Origin: an uncultured Clostridia bacterium | Lineage (GTDB): Bacteria; Bacillota; Clostridia; TANB77; CAG-508 | DNA: 64,000 nucleotides | Assembly: GCA_934130975.1 (NCBI GenBank) | Contig: CAKOYU010000002.1 | Span: 124,001 to 188,000, forward strand | Direction of reading: 5' to 3' | Shown here: positions 34,594-42,660 of the stretch, piece by piece | Position numbering within the stretch: position 1 is the first letter of the stretch | How the letters are laid out: the number at the start of each line of letters is the position of its first letter | Translations under genes and position numbers: made by a program | Notes under the pieces: model-generated | Seen by the model: only the letters and a program-made list of their open reading frames with translations | The model's database searches: none | What the model was told of the DNA's origin: nothing

Positions 34594-34805
34594 AGATTGT
34601 TGAGATTACTATGCATATAGAAATTGATAATATATTGTTTTTTATACCTTGCTGTCGCAATCTATATATTAAATATTTTAGTATACGTAGATTGCTCCAT
34701 ATCGCACTCGCATATGCTCGTTTAATCGCTTACGCGGTATTTCAAAAACAATATATTATCAAATTTCTGTATTAAATATAATGAAAAGTATAGTATCAAC
34801 AATCT
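34594..34805 (+). repeat. Palindromic core element, copy B
   Basis: The inner arms AGAAATTGATAATATATTGT (from 34619) and ACAATATATTATCAAATTTC (to ~34767) match copy A. Further out a second inverted pair, AGATTGTTGA (34594-34603) and TCAACAATCT (34796-34805), extends the palindrome in sequence not shared with copy A. The core ATACCTTGCTGTCGCAATCT ... TAGATTGCTCCATATCGCAC ... CGCTTACGCGGTATT is nearly identical to copy A. It lies between the CBS gene and the AI-2E/YtvI-type gene. Confidence 0.85.
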
Positions 34806-34842
34806 ACATTATAATGTAATTATTACATAGAAAAGAGGGCAA

Positions 34843-35931
34843 ATGTCAGAAGATTTAAATTATATTTATAAAGTTATTAGAAGAGTTTTAAATATTGCCC
34901 TAATAATAGTTGTGGTGTACATAGGGGCAAAGTTGGCTGTATTTTATATGCCGTTTTTAGTGGCTTTTGTAATTTCATTGATGATAGAACCAGGTATAAA
35001 ATATTTGATGAAAAAAACAAAGCTATCAAGAAAAATGAGTTCAATTATAATATTCGTAATAGTGTTTACTATAATAATTGGAAGTGTGACATGGGGAATA
35101 GTTTCGCTAATTTCAGAATCAACAAACCTTTTACAAACTTTAAATTTATATATAGATAAAGCATATACTCAAATTCAAGAAACAATTGGTAAAATAAGTA
35201 TATCAAGGGCAAGCATATCAAATGATGTTACTAATTTAATGCAAGATGCATCAAAAGAAGTATTGTTTAAAATATCAACATGGATAACAAGATTTTTAAC
35301 AAAATTGATGTCTGTTATTACATCAATACCGACAATTGCCATATATGTTGTAATAACAATTCTTTCAGTATATTTTGTATGTACAGATAGAATATATATT
35401 TTGGATTTTATGGAACATCATATGCCAAGAAAATGGGTTCAAAAAATAGGAGTTCATATTAGAGAAATAACAATAAAATTAGGAGGATACTTAAAAGCAG
35501 AGGCAATATTGATATTAGTGTCATTCATAATTTCGTTAGTTGGATTATATATATTTAAATTTGTAGGAATGAATGTAAAATATCCATTATTAATAGCATT
35601 AGGAATAGGATTTGTAGATGCATTACCAATACTTGGATCTGGTTCGGTTATGGCTCCTTGGGCTGTAATGGAAGCATTAAATGGAGATATACAGTTAGGA
35701 ATAGCAATAATTGTATTATGGATAATCATGTCAATTGTAAGACAATTTTTAGAACCTAAAATAGTAAGTGGAAAGATAGGAATACATCCGATTTTTACAT
35801 TGATTGCAATGTATACAGGTTTTAGAGTTATTGGAGTAATGGGAATGCTTGTAGGACCAATTGTTTTAATAATTTTAAAAAGTATTTTTGCTAGTGTATT
35901 AGAAGAAGGAATAGCAAATAGATTTATGTGA
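34843..35931 (+). CDS. AI-2E transporter/YtvI-type membrane protein
   Basis: The 362-residue protein has about seven to eight membrane helices in the layout of the AI-2E transporter superfamily (UPF0118). Landmarks are YMPFLVAFVISLMIEPGI near the N-terminus, VVITILSVYFVCTDR in the middle, and GFVDALPILGSGSVMAPWAV and KIVSGKIGIHPIFTLIAMYT in the C-terminal third. YtvI of sporulating Firmicutes is a close relative in size; autoinducer export should not be assumed. RBS is AAGAGGGC. A repeat pair follows. Confidence 0.83.
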   Translation: MSEDLNYIYKVIRRVLNIALIIVVVYIGAKLAVFYMPFLVAFVISLMIEPGIKYLMKKTKLSRKMSSIIIFVIVFTIIIGSVTWGIVSLISESTNLLQTLNLYIDKAYTQIQETIGKISISRASISNDVTNLMQDASKEVLFKISTWITRFLTKLMSVITSIPTIAIYVVITILSVYFVCTDRIYILDFMEHHMPRKWVQKIGVHIREITIKLGGYLKAEAILILVSFIISLVGLYIFKFVGMNVKYPLLIALGIGFVDALPILGSGSVMAPWAVMEALNGDIQLGIAIIVLWIIMSIVRQFLEPKIVSGKIGIHPIFTLIAMYTGFRVIGVMGMLVGPIVLIILKSIFASVLEEGIANRFM

Positions 35932-35953
35932 GCAAAAAAGTACCATTCTTGGT

Positions 35954-36012
35954 ACAAAATAGAACCGGTCCCAAATGCGCAGTGAGCAAAACAGAACCGG
36001 TCCATAATGCGC
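35954..36012 (+). repeat. Paired ACCGGT repeat, copy 5 (diverged)
   Basis: The first unit reads ACAAAATAGAACCGGTCCCA and the second GCAAAACAGAACCGGTCCAT, joined by GCGCAGTGA. The changes (ATAG for ACAG, CATAATG for CCAAATG) make this the most diverged copy. It follows a short GTACC/GGTAC hairpin after the membrane protein gene. Confidence 0.85.
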
Positions 36013-36072
36013 ATAAAATATAAAAACGTTCATAAACTTATAGAAATAAAAGATAAGTGGAGGGACGTTTTT

Positions 36073-36624
36073 ATGTTTATATATAATTTGAAAGTGAATG
36101 GTGGAGTAGTTTTAAAAATAATAATTGTGATACTTTCCATATTTATGCTAGGAGTATTTGGGTTTAGCGTTTACAAGATTTTTTTCACAAGTGGCAAATT
36201 TGTAATAAATGATAAAATAAAAAGACAAGATATTACAGAAATTCAGACAGAGAATTATACTAATATTTTAAAAGCTGTTCATGATGATCCAGATTCATAT
36301 ATTGGAATGAGAGTGAATTTTACAGGTTACATATATAGAGTTATTGATTTTAAGGATAATCAGTTTGTTATTGCAAGAGATATGTTTATTAATGAAAGCA
36401 AAACACAGTCTGTAGTTGTTGGTTTTTTGTGTGAATGCAAAGATGCTGAAAAATTTGCTGATGGAACTTGGGTTAATATAACTGGAAGTATAGAGATGGG
36501 AAAATATCATAATGAACAGATTCCATTTATTAAAATTACAGATATTAAAGAAGCGATTGAGCCAGAGAATTCTTGTGTAATGCCACCAAGCAATGATTAT
36601 ATTCCAACAAGTGGGATGTTCTAA
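36073..36624 (+). CDS. Membrane-anchored TIGR03943/YcgQ-like domain protein
   Basis: The 183-residue protein has one N-terminal membrane helix (VLKIIIVILSIFMLGVFG) and an extracytoplasmic domain. Segments such as DPDSYIGMRVNFTGYIYRVI, NQFVIARDMFI and FADGTWVNITGSI resemble the C-terminal domain of YcgQ/TIGR03943 proteins, which normally pair with a YcgR-type permease. Neither the permease nor the usual N-terminal membrane half is present, so this is an orphan or divergent form. The ATG at 36073 follows GGAGGG; an earlier ATG at 36007 lies in the repeat. AAAAACGT and ACGTTTTT flank the ribosome site as an inverted pair. Confidence 0.6.
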   Translation: MFIYNLKVNGGVVLKIIIVILSIFMLGVFGFSVYKIFFTSGKFVINDKIKRQDITEIQTENYTNILKAVHDDPDSYIGMRVNFTGYIYRVIDFKDNQFVIARDMFINESKTQSVVVGFLCECKDAEKFADGTWVNITGSIEMGKYHNEQIPFIKITDIKEAIEPENSCVMPPSNDYIPTSGMF

Positions 36625-36658
36625 AATTGTAAATTTTTTAAAAAGTATGTAGAAAGTA

Positions 36659-36687
36659 TTGAATTATTGAGGAAATCTGTGTATAAT
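36659..36687 (+). promoter_or_regulatory. Promoter of the beta-CASP gene
   Basis: TTGAAT (36659-36664) and TATAAT (36682-36687), 17-base spacer, 71 bases upstream of the start codon at 36759. Confidence 0.65.
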
Positions 36688-36758
36688 AAAGATGTAACTA
36701 TTAACATAATTCTTTCGTATCAAAAAAATATTTTGATGTATAAGGAAGGAGAGATTTT

Positions 36759-38267
36759 ATGGGTTCAAAAGAAAAGCTTTATGTACACATTACAGCATTG
36801 CATCCAGAAGTCACAGGTTCCTGCTTATTAGTGGTTGTGCATTTGCCAAATGGTCGGAAAATTAAATTTATAGTTGATTGTGGTCTTTTTCAAGAAAAGA
36901 TGTACAATGAATTGAATAAATTAGATTTTCCATTTTCAAGTGAAGATATTGAATTTGTGTTAATTACGCACAATCATGCAGATCATATTGGAAAATTGCC
37001 ATTATTATGCAAATATGGCTTTCATGGAAAAATATTTGAAACCAAGTCTACTAGTAAGCTTTTGAGAATTTCATTAAGTAATTCTTATCAAATAATGAAA
37101 GAAGATTCTCAAAGACAGAAGGTAAAACCACTTTACGAGGAGGAAGATGTTGAGAGAGTATTTGAATACTTAGAACCATGCAATATTGGAGAAGGGATTC
37201 AAGTTAATCCAAACATCAAAATAACGTACTTTGACAATGGGCATATTATTGGGGCAGGAATGATTCTTGTGCAAATAAGTTATCCTGGAGAACAAGATAT
37301 CAATTTATTCTTTACAGGTGATTACAAGCCTTACAATGTTTTCAAAAAAGTGCAATCAGTACCTACTTGGGTTTATGAGTTGCCAATGAATGTTATTGTT
37401 GAATCTACTTATGGAGATACAGAAACTAAAGAAGTTCAATATAACTTTGAAAATGATGTAAAGAATATATTGGAACAAAGAAAAAGCTTATTTATTCCAG
37501 TATTAGCACAAGGCAGAGCTCAGGAAATTTTGTTTATTCTAAAACAGATGCAAAATGATGGAAGAATCAGTAAGGAAATTCCTATTTATTTGGATGGAAA
37601 TTTATCACATCAATATACACATAAATATCGAAGTGGTGAACTTGAAATTGAAGAAGAAAAGTTAGAATTTCTTCCAGAAAACTTCCATTGGGTAGACAAA
37701 GATACCAGACCATTTGTAATGGCATCCAAAGGGCAAAAAATTATTTTAACAACCTCTGGAATGTTAGACCATGGTCCAGCACGGTTATATTTGCCATCTG
37801 TTATTAGCAATGAAAATTGGGCGATTTTCTTAACGAGCTATTGTAGTGAAGAAACCCTTGGACGGAAGCTTATCGATAATGAATTTAAAGACAAAGCAAT
37901 TGAAATTATGGGGCAGGAGGTTTATGTTAAAGCTCAGATTTATTCAACAAGTCAGTTTTCCTCTCATGCAAAAGCTGATGAATTACTAGAATTACTTTTT
38001 AGATTTAAAAACTTGAAATTAGTTTTAGTAAATCATGGAGAAAAAGAAACAATGAAAAAATTCGCATTAAGAGTTGAAAATGCGAATTTTGCTAAAAGAG
38101 TTGAGGTTCTTGGAGAATATACTGTAAAATTAGCACATTATGGTTTTGTAAAAATTATGGGAGCGAAGCTTTACACGATGATTAAAAATAAACAAGAGCA
38201 ACCCAAAAAAGAAAAGAAAAAGAAACTCAGAATGATTTGTAGAAGGAAGAATTCTTTTTCAAGATAG
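36759..38267 (+). CDS. Metallo-beta-lactamase/beta-CASP RNA-processing family protein
   Basis: The 502-residue protein has the metal motif ITHNHADHIGKLP (H71, H73, D75, H76), a downstream FTGDYKP Asp motif, the VIVESTYGD segment that opens a beta-CASP insertion, TTSGMLDHGPARLYL, and SSHAKADELLELL with a final NHGEK His. This is the CPSF73/RNase J-like nuclease group, so an RNase acting on RNA ends is likely. A basic C-terminal tail (KKEKKKKLRM) could bind nucleic acid. Codon choice is less AT-biased than in its neighbours. A hairpin spans its stop codon, and a ClpX-like ATPase follows 64 bases later, suggesting a pair. Confidence 0.82.
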   Translation: MGSKEKLYVHITALHPEVTGSCLLVVVHLPNGRKIKFIVDCGLFQEKMYNELNKLDFPFSSEDIEFVLITHNHADHIGKLPLLCKYGFHGKIFETKSTSKLLRISLSNSYQIMKEDSQRQKVKPLYEEEDVERVFEYLEPCNIGEGIQVNPNIKITYFDNGHIIGAGMILVQISYPGEQDINLFFTGDYKPYNVFKKVQSVPTWVYELPMNVIVESTYGDTETKEVQYNFENDVKNILEQRKSLFIPVLAQGRAQEILFILKQMQNDGRISKEIPIYLDGNLSHQYTHKYRSGELEIEEEKLEFLPENFHWVDKDTRPFVMASKGQKIILTTSGMLDHGPARLYLPSVISNENWAIFLTSYCSEETLGRKLIDNEFKDKAIEIMGQEVYVKAQIYSTSQFSSHAKADELLELLFRFKNLKLVLVNHGEKETMKKFALRVENANFAKRVEVLGEYTVKLAHYGFVKIMGAKLYTMIKNKQEQPKKEKKKKLRMICRRKNSFSR

Positions 38268-38291
38268 AACTTCCTTTAGGGAGTTCTATCT
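38262..38291 (+). promoter_or_regulatory. Intercistronic hairpin
   Basis: AGATAGAACTTCC (38262-38274), containing the stop codon of the beta-CASP gene, pairs with GGGAGTTCTATCT (38279-38291) over a TTTA loop. It is followed by AAAATAT, not a T-run, so it is more likely a processing or stability element between the two genes than a terminator. Confidence 0.5.
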
Positions 38292-38331
38292 AAAATATAT
38301 TAGATGCTAAAAGGAGGTATCTATTATAAAA

Positions 38332-39423
38332 ATGGAATTTTTAAAAAGAAAATTAAAAATTGTCCCAAAGGAAAAAATACCACAGCAGACATCAAAAAAA
38401 GTTATAAAAGTTGTTAAAGTTCCAACAATTACAGAAACAGAAAAGTTTATTTTAGATACAGTAAAAGGTCAAGATGAACAAGTACGGCAGATTGTAAATG
38501 CTGAATATAAATCAATCAATTATAAAATAAAATCGAATGTGTTGATTGTAGGAAAAAGTGGAACTGGTAAAACTGAGATTTTAAGACAACTTGCTAAGAA
38601 AACAGGAAAAGTTTGTATAACTATAGATGCCAATGATTACACAGCAGAAGGTTATATAGGGGCGAGTGTATCAGATATTATTATTAAACTTCTCGAAGCT
38701 GCAGAATATGATGTAGAAAGAGCAGAAAATGGAATAATTATTATTGATGAAATTGATAAAAAAGCAGTTTCCAAGTATCCTGGTCAACAAGATGTAGCTG
38801 GAAAGGGAGTGCAAGATGCATTACTTAAATTAATTGAAGAAAAAACTATACCACTTCAACTAGTTAGTATAAATGGAAGCATTAAACCTATTGAAATAAA
38901 TACAGATAAAATTATGTTTTATTTTGCAGGAGCATTTTCTGGAATTGATGAAATAGTAAGAACAAGATTAAAAAAAGAAACAAAGATGGGATTTTCTGTA
39001 GAAACAATATCTGAGAAGCAGATGCAGTTAGATAAAAAAATAAAAAAAAGTGATTTGATTAAATTTGGACTTAAAGAAGAATTTATTGGAAGAATTGATA
39101 AAATAGTTCAATTAAATGAACTATCAGAAGAAGTACTTGAAAATATTCTAACAAGTTCAAAAAAGTCTAAATTTAAAATGTATGTAAACTGTCTGAAAAA
39201 AGATGGAATTACAACCAAATACACAAAAAAGAATATAAGTGCATTTGCCCAAAAAGCAAAAGTCGAAGGCAAAGAGACTGGAGCTCGTGAGCTTGCTAAT
39301 GTAACCAATTATGTATTTGATAAGATTATGTATCAGGTGATGTCGAAGCCAAAAGGAACCTATAAAGAATTGATTTTGCAAGAAGGGATTGAAGATGATA
39401 ACACAAAATATATTTTAAAGTAA
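38332..39423 (+). CDS. ClpX-like AAA+ ATPase lacking the zinc domain
   Basis: The 363-residue protein is ClpX-like: Walker A VGKSGTGKTEILRQL (residues 74-81), pore-side segment DYTAEGYIGASVSDI, Walker B IIIIDEIDKKA (135-142), the GKGVQDALLKLIEE segment and a C-terminal domain with GKETGARELANV. It lacks the N-terminal C4 zinc domain of true ClpX and the IGF ClpP-docking loop is not obvious. A true ClpX is encoded at 24078, so this is a specialised paralogue. It follows the beta-CASP gene with an AAAGGAGGTA ribosome site. A role in unfolding or remodelling linked to RNA processing is inference only. Confidence 0.75.
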   Translation: MEFLKRKLKIVPKEKIPQQTSKKVIKVVKVPTITETEKFILDTVKGQDEQVRQIVNAEYKSINYKIKSNVLIVGKSGTGKTEILRQLAKKTGKVCITIDANDYTAEGYIGASVSDIIIKLLEAAEYDVERAENGIIIIDEIDKKAVSKYPGQQDVAGKGVQDALLKLIEEKTIPLQLVSINGSIKPIEINTDKIMFYFAGAFSGIDEIVRTRLKKETKMGFSVETISEKQMQLDKKIKKSDLIKFGLKEEFIGRIDKIVQLNELSEEVLENILTSSKKSKFKMYVNCLKKDGITTKYTKKNISAFAQKAKVEGKETGARELANVTNYVFDKIMYQVMSKPKGTYKELILQEGIEDDNTKYILK

Positions 39424-39439
39424 CCATAAAATCAAAAAG

Positions 39440-39466
39440 GAAGCTCTCAAGTGGGAGCTTCTTTTG
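39440..39466 (+). terminator. Terminator after the ClpX-like gene
   Basis: GAAGCTCTC (39440-39448) pairs with GGGAGCTTC (39453-39461), followed by TTTTG. Confidence 0.8.
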
Positions 39467-39494
39467 ACGTTCGCAAAAAAATCATTAAAAACAC

Positions 39495-39523
39495 TTGAAA
39501 AGTCAATATAATCATGATATATT
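39495..39523 (+). promoter_or_regulatory. Promoter of secA
   Basis: TTGAAA (39495-39500) and TATATT (39518-39523), 17-base spacer, about 45 bases before the secA start. Confidence 0.55.
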
Positions 39524-39566
39524 ATAACAAGTCGATAAATAGATAAGAAGGGAAATGAGAAAAAAC

Positions 39567-42320
39567 ATGGGAATATTCAGAAAGATATTTAAAAGCTATA
39601 GTGAAAAAGAAGTAAAAAGAGTAATGCCAATAGTAGAACAAATAAATGGACTAGAAGAAGAAATATCAAAACTAACAGACGAACAACTAAAAAACAAAAC
39701 AAACGAATTCAAAAAACAATTAGAAGAAGGAAAAACATTAGACGATATATTACCAGAAGCATTTGCAGTAGTAAGAGAAGCATCAAAAAGAGTATTAGGA
39801 ATGAGACACTTTGATGTGCAATTAATAGGTGGAATTATACTACACCAAGGAAGAATTGCAGAAATGAAAACAGGTGAAGGAAAAACACTTGTAGCAACAC
39901 TTCCAGTATACTTAAATGCACTAACAGGAGAAGGTGTACATGTAATAACTGTAAATGACTATCTAGCAAAAAGAGATAGTGAATGGATGGGAAAATTATA
40001 TAAATTCTTAGGACTATCAGTAGGACTAGTAATTGCAGGAATGGAACCAAAACAAAAACAAGAAGCATATGCATGTGACATCACATATGGAACAAACAAT
40101 GAATTTGGATTTGATTACTTAAGAGATAACATGGTAATTTACCAAAATCAATTAGTACAAAGAGGATTAAGCTATGCAATCGTAGACGAGATTGATAGTA
40201 TTTTAATTGATGAAGCAAGAACACCACTTATCATATCAGGTAGAGCAAATCAATCTTCAGACTTATACAAAAAAGCAAATGACTTTGTAAAAAGATTAAC
40301 ACCAAAAGTAATAGTAGAAGAAGATGTTAAAGATGAAGCACAAGCAGAAGACAATGAAAAATATGATTACATTGTAGACTTAAAAGCAAAATCAGCATCA
40401 TTAACACAAAAAGGTATTAAGAAAGCAGAAGAAACATTCAGACTAGAAAACTTCAATGATATAGAAAACTCAACATTAGTACATCACGTAAATCAAGCAT
40501 TACGTGCACATGGAGTAATGAAAAAAGATATAGACTATATCGTAAAAGATGGAGAAGTACTAATAGTTGATGAATTTACAGGACGTATCATGTATGGAAG
40601 AAGATACAATAATGGATTACATCAAGCAATAGAAGCAAAAGAAGGAGTAAAAATTGCAGATGAATCAAAAACATTAGCAACAATTACATTCCAAAACTAC
40701 TTCAGAATGTATGACAAATTATCAGGTATGACAGGTACTGCAATGACAGAAGAGGCAGAATTCGAGGAAATATACAATTTAGACGTTGTTGCAATTCCAA
40801 CAAATAGACCAATGATAAGAAATGATCAAAATGATGTAATATACAAAAACGAAAATGCTAAATTTAATGCAATAGTACAAAGCATAAAAGAAAGTCATGA
40901 AAAAGGACAACCAGTATTAGTTGGTACAGTATCAATAGAAAAATCTGAAAAATTAAGTAGAATTCTTAAAAAAGAAGGAATTAAACATGAAGTATTAAAT
41001 GCTAAATTCCATGAAAAAGAAGCTGAAATCATAGCGCAAGCCGGAAAATTTGGAGCAGTAACAATTGCTACAAACATGGCAGGACGTGGTACCGATATTA
41101 TGTTAGGTGGAAATAGTGAATTCTTGGCAAAACAAGAAATGAAGAAAAACAAAGTACCAGAAAACTTGATAGAAGAATCAAACACATATTATGAAACAGA
41201 CGAACAAGACATATTAAGAGCAAGAGAAGAATTCAAAAAATTAGAAAAGAAATATGATGAAGAAATCAAAGAAGAAAAAGAAAAAGTTATAGCTGCTGGT
41301 GGTCTAAAAATAATTGGTACAGAAAGACATGAATCAAGAAGAATTGACAATCAGTTACGTGGACGTAGTGGACGTCAAGGAGACCCAGGAGAATCTAAAT
41401 TCTATATAGGACTTGATGATGACTTAATGAAAATCTTTGGTGGAGACATGATTACAAAAGTTTACAACAAAATAGGAATGGACGAAAATGTTCCAATTGA
41501 AAACAAAATGATTAGTAATGCAGTTGAATCAGCTCAAAGAAAAGTCGAAGGTAGAAACTTTAGTACTAGAAAGAATGTATTAAAATATGATGATGTAATG
41601 AATGCACAAAGAGAAATAATCTACAAACAAAGAAGAGAAGTTCTAGATGGAGAAAACTTAAAAGACAATATATTAACAATGATAAAATCACTTGCAGAAG
41701 AAGTTGTATTAACATACTTTGCTAGTGAAGAAGAAGTTAGTATAGAAGCACTTGACACAGATATTAGAAATACATTTGGAATTGAAATGGTTGACTTTAT
41801 TAAAGAAAACTCAAAAGATTCAAATGCTATAATAGAAAAACTTCAAGAGCTTGCTTTAGCTAAATATGATGAAAAAGAACAAGAAATTGGAAATGATGAC
41901 TTAAGAGAACTTGAAAGAGTTGTTATGCTTAAAGTTGTTGACCAAAAATGGATGGACCACATCGATGCTATGGATGAATTAAAAGATGGTATTGGTCTTC
42001 GTGCTTATGGACAACAAGATCCTGTTGTTAAATACAGAATTGAAGGTATGGACATGTTCGAAGAAATGGTTCTTGATATTAAACATGATGTTGTAAAAAT
42101 TCTTATGAATTTACGTAAACAAGAAGATGTTAAGAGAGAAGAAGCAGCTAAAATTACTGGTGCAGCTCTACAAGCTATCAATAGCTTAGATAATGGGGAA
42201 CAAATTAAAACTGAAGTTAACAAAACTGTTGTTAATGAAGGTCCTAAAGTTGGTCGTAACGACCCATGCCCTTGTGGAAGCGGCAAAAAGTACAAAAACT
42301 GCTGTGGTAAAAATCAATAA
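39567..42320 (+). CDS. secA: Preprotein translocase ATPase SecA
   Basis: SecA drives protein export through SecYEG. I prefer the ATG at 39567 (MGIFRKIFKSYSEKEVKR), which matches the family N-terminus; an ATG at 39555 adds four residues. Landmarks: Walker A MKTGEGKT near residue 103, TNNEFGFDYLRDN, the YAIVDEIDSILIDEARTPL Walker B region, TNMAGRGTDI, and GRSGRQGDPGES. The C-terminus has the SEC-C zinc motif CPCGSGKKYKNCC used for SecB or membrane contact. The 917-residue length includes a normal linker. It is transcribed alone, with a terminator at 42334. Confidence 0.97.
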   Translation: MGIFRKIFKSYSEKEVKRVMPIVEQINGLEEEISKLTDEQLKNKTNEFKKQLEEGKTLDDILPEAFAVVREASKRVLGMRHFDVQLIGGIILHQGRIAEMKTGEGKTLVATLPVYLNALTGEGVHVITVNDYLAKRDSEWMGKLYKFLGLSVGLVIAGMEPKQKQEAYACDITYGTNNEFGFDYLRDNMVIYQNQLVQRGLSYAIVDEIDSILIDEARTPLIISGRANQSSDLYKKANDFVKRLTPKVIVEEDVKDEAQAEDNEKYDYIVDLKAKSASLTQKGIKKAEETFRLENFNDIENSTLVHHVNQALRAHGVMKKDIDYIVKDGEVLIVDEFTGRIMYGRRYNNGLHQAIEAKEGVKIADESKTLATITFQNYFRMYDKLSGMTGTAMTEEAEFEEIYNLDVVAIPTNRPMIRNDQNDVIYKNENAKFNAIVQSIKESHEKGQPVLVGTVSIEKSEKLSRILKKEGIKHEVLNAKFHEKEAEIIAQAGKFGAVTIATNMAGRGTDIMLGGNSEFLAKQEMKKNKVPENLIEESNTYYETDEQDILRAREEFKKLEKKYDEEIKEEKEKVIAAGGLKIIGTERHESRRIDNQLRGRSGRQGDPGESKFYIGLDDDLMKIFGGDMITKVYNKIGMDENVPIENKMISNAVESAQRKVEGRNFSTRKNVLKYDDVMNAQREIIYKQRREVLDGENLKDNILTMIKSLAEEVVLTYFASEEEVSIEALDTDIRNTFGIEMVDFIKENSKDSNAIIEKLQELALAKYDEKEQEIGNDDLRELERVVMLKVVDQKWMDHIDAMDELKDGIGLRAYGQQDPVVKYRIEGMDMFEEMVLDIKHDVVKILMNLRKQEDVKREEAAKITGAALQAINSLDNGEQIKTEVNKTVVNEGPKVGRNDPCPCGSGKKYKNCCGKNQ

Positions 42321-42333
42321 TAATAGCAATATT

Positions 42334-42364
42334 GACTGACATTGTAAAAAATGCCAGTCTTTTG
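42334..42364 (+). terminator. Terminator after secA
   Basis: GACTGACAT (42334-42342) and ATGCCAGTC (42351-42359) form a stem with one mismatch, followed by TTTTG. Confidence 0.65.
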
Positions 42365-42399
42365 TGTTCAATGGTTATTAGCAAATTTATTAATTGTTG

Positions 42400-42428
42400 T
42401 TGCAAAAAATAAAAAAATATGTTATTCT
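42400..42428 (+). promoter_or_regulatory. Promoter of the type III antitoxin RNA
   Basis: TTGCAA (42400-42405) and TATTCT (42423-42428) with a 17-base spacer and a TGT extended -10. The transcript would start near 42435, at the foot of an AGTAATATTAT hairpin (42438-42473), and run into the tandem repeats. Confidence 0.6.
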
Positions 42429-42495
42429 ATTATTAGAAGTAATATTATAGAAATTTTTTCATATAATATTATTGCTACTTGATAGTAGAAAAAAG

Positions 42496-42598
42496 TTGGT
42501 GAACCCAGCCATAAGTGGGACTTAAAAAAGCGGTGAACCCAGCCATAAGTGGGACTTAAAAAAGCGGTGTATCCAGCCAAAAATTGGAACTTAAAAAA
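42496..42598 (+). ncRNA. toxI: Type III antitoxin RNA: three tandem 34-35 nt repeats
   Basis: Three units (42496-42529, 42530-42563, 42564-42598) each contain GGTG, then CCAGCCA, and end in an ACTTAAAAAA run. Units 1 and 2 differ only at the first two bases. Unit 3 differs at about seven positions, but CCCA/TGGG becomes TCCA/TGGA, so a pairing is kept by compensatory change. In units 1 and 2 an AAG in the loop can also pair with the CTT after the stem, giving an H-type pseudoknot. Tandem repeats followed by a terminator and ToxN is the diagnostic layout of type III systems, whose toxin cuts the RNA into single-repeat inhibitors. The gene name is by analogy. Confidence 0.85.
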
Positions 42599-42600
42599 GT

Positions 42601-42638
42601 GAAAGATTAGGGGCTAATCCTAATCTTTCTATATTTTT
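42601..42638 (+). terminator. Terminator between antitoxin repeats and toxN
   Basis: GAAAGATTAGG (42601-42611) pairs with CCTAATCTTTC (42619-42629), followed by TATATTTTT. In type III loci this leaky terminator sets the excess of antitoxin RNA over toxin mRNA. Confidence 0.9.
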
Positions 42639-42660
42639 AGCAGTAAATGGAGGAATAGAT

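Noticed and set aside
34592..34842. Palindromic element B as a simple transcription terminator
   Set aside because: The palindrome is over 200 bases with a conserved core shared by distant copies and no T-run at its end.
38332..39423. ClpX-like gene as the genuine clpX
   Set aside because: The canonical clpX with zinc domain lies next to clpP at 24078; this protein lacks that domain.
42496..42598. Tandem repeats as a small CRISPR array
   Set aside because: The units are contiguous with no variable spacers, there are no cas genes, and the terminator plus ToxN-like gene explain them as a type III antitoxin.
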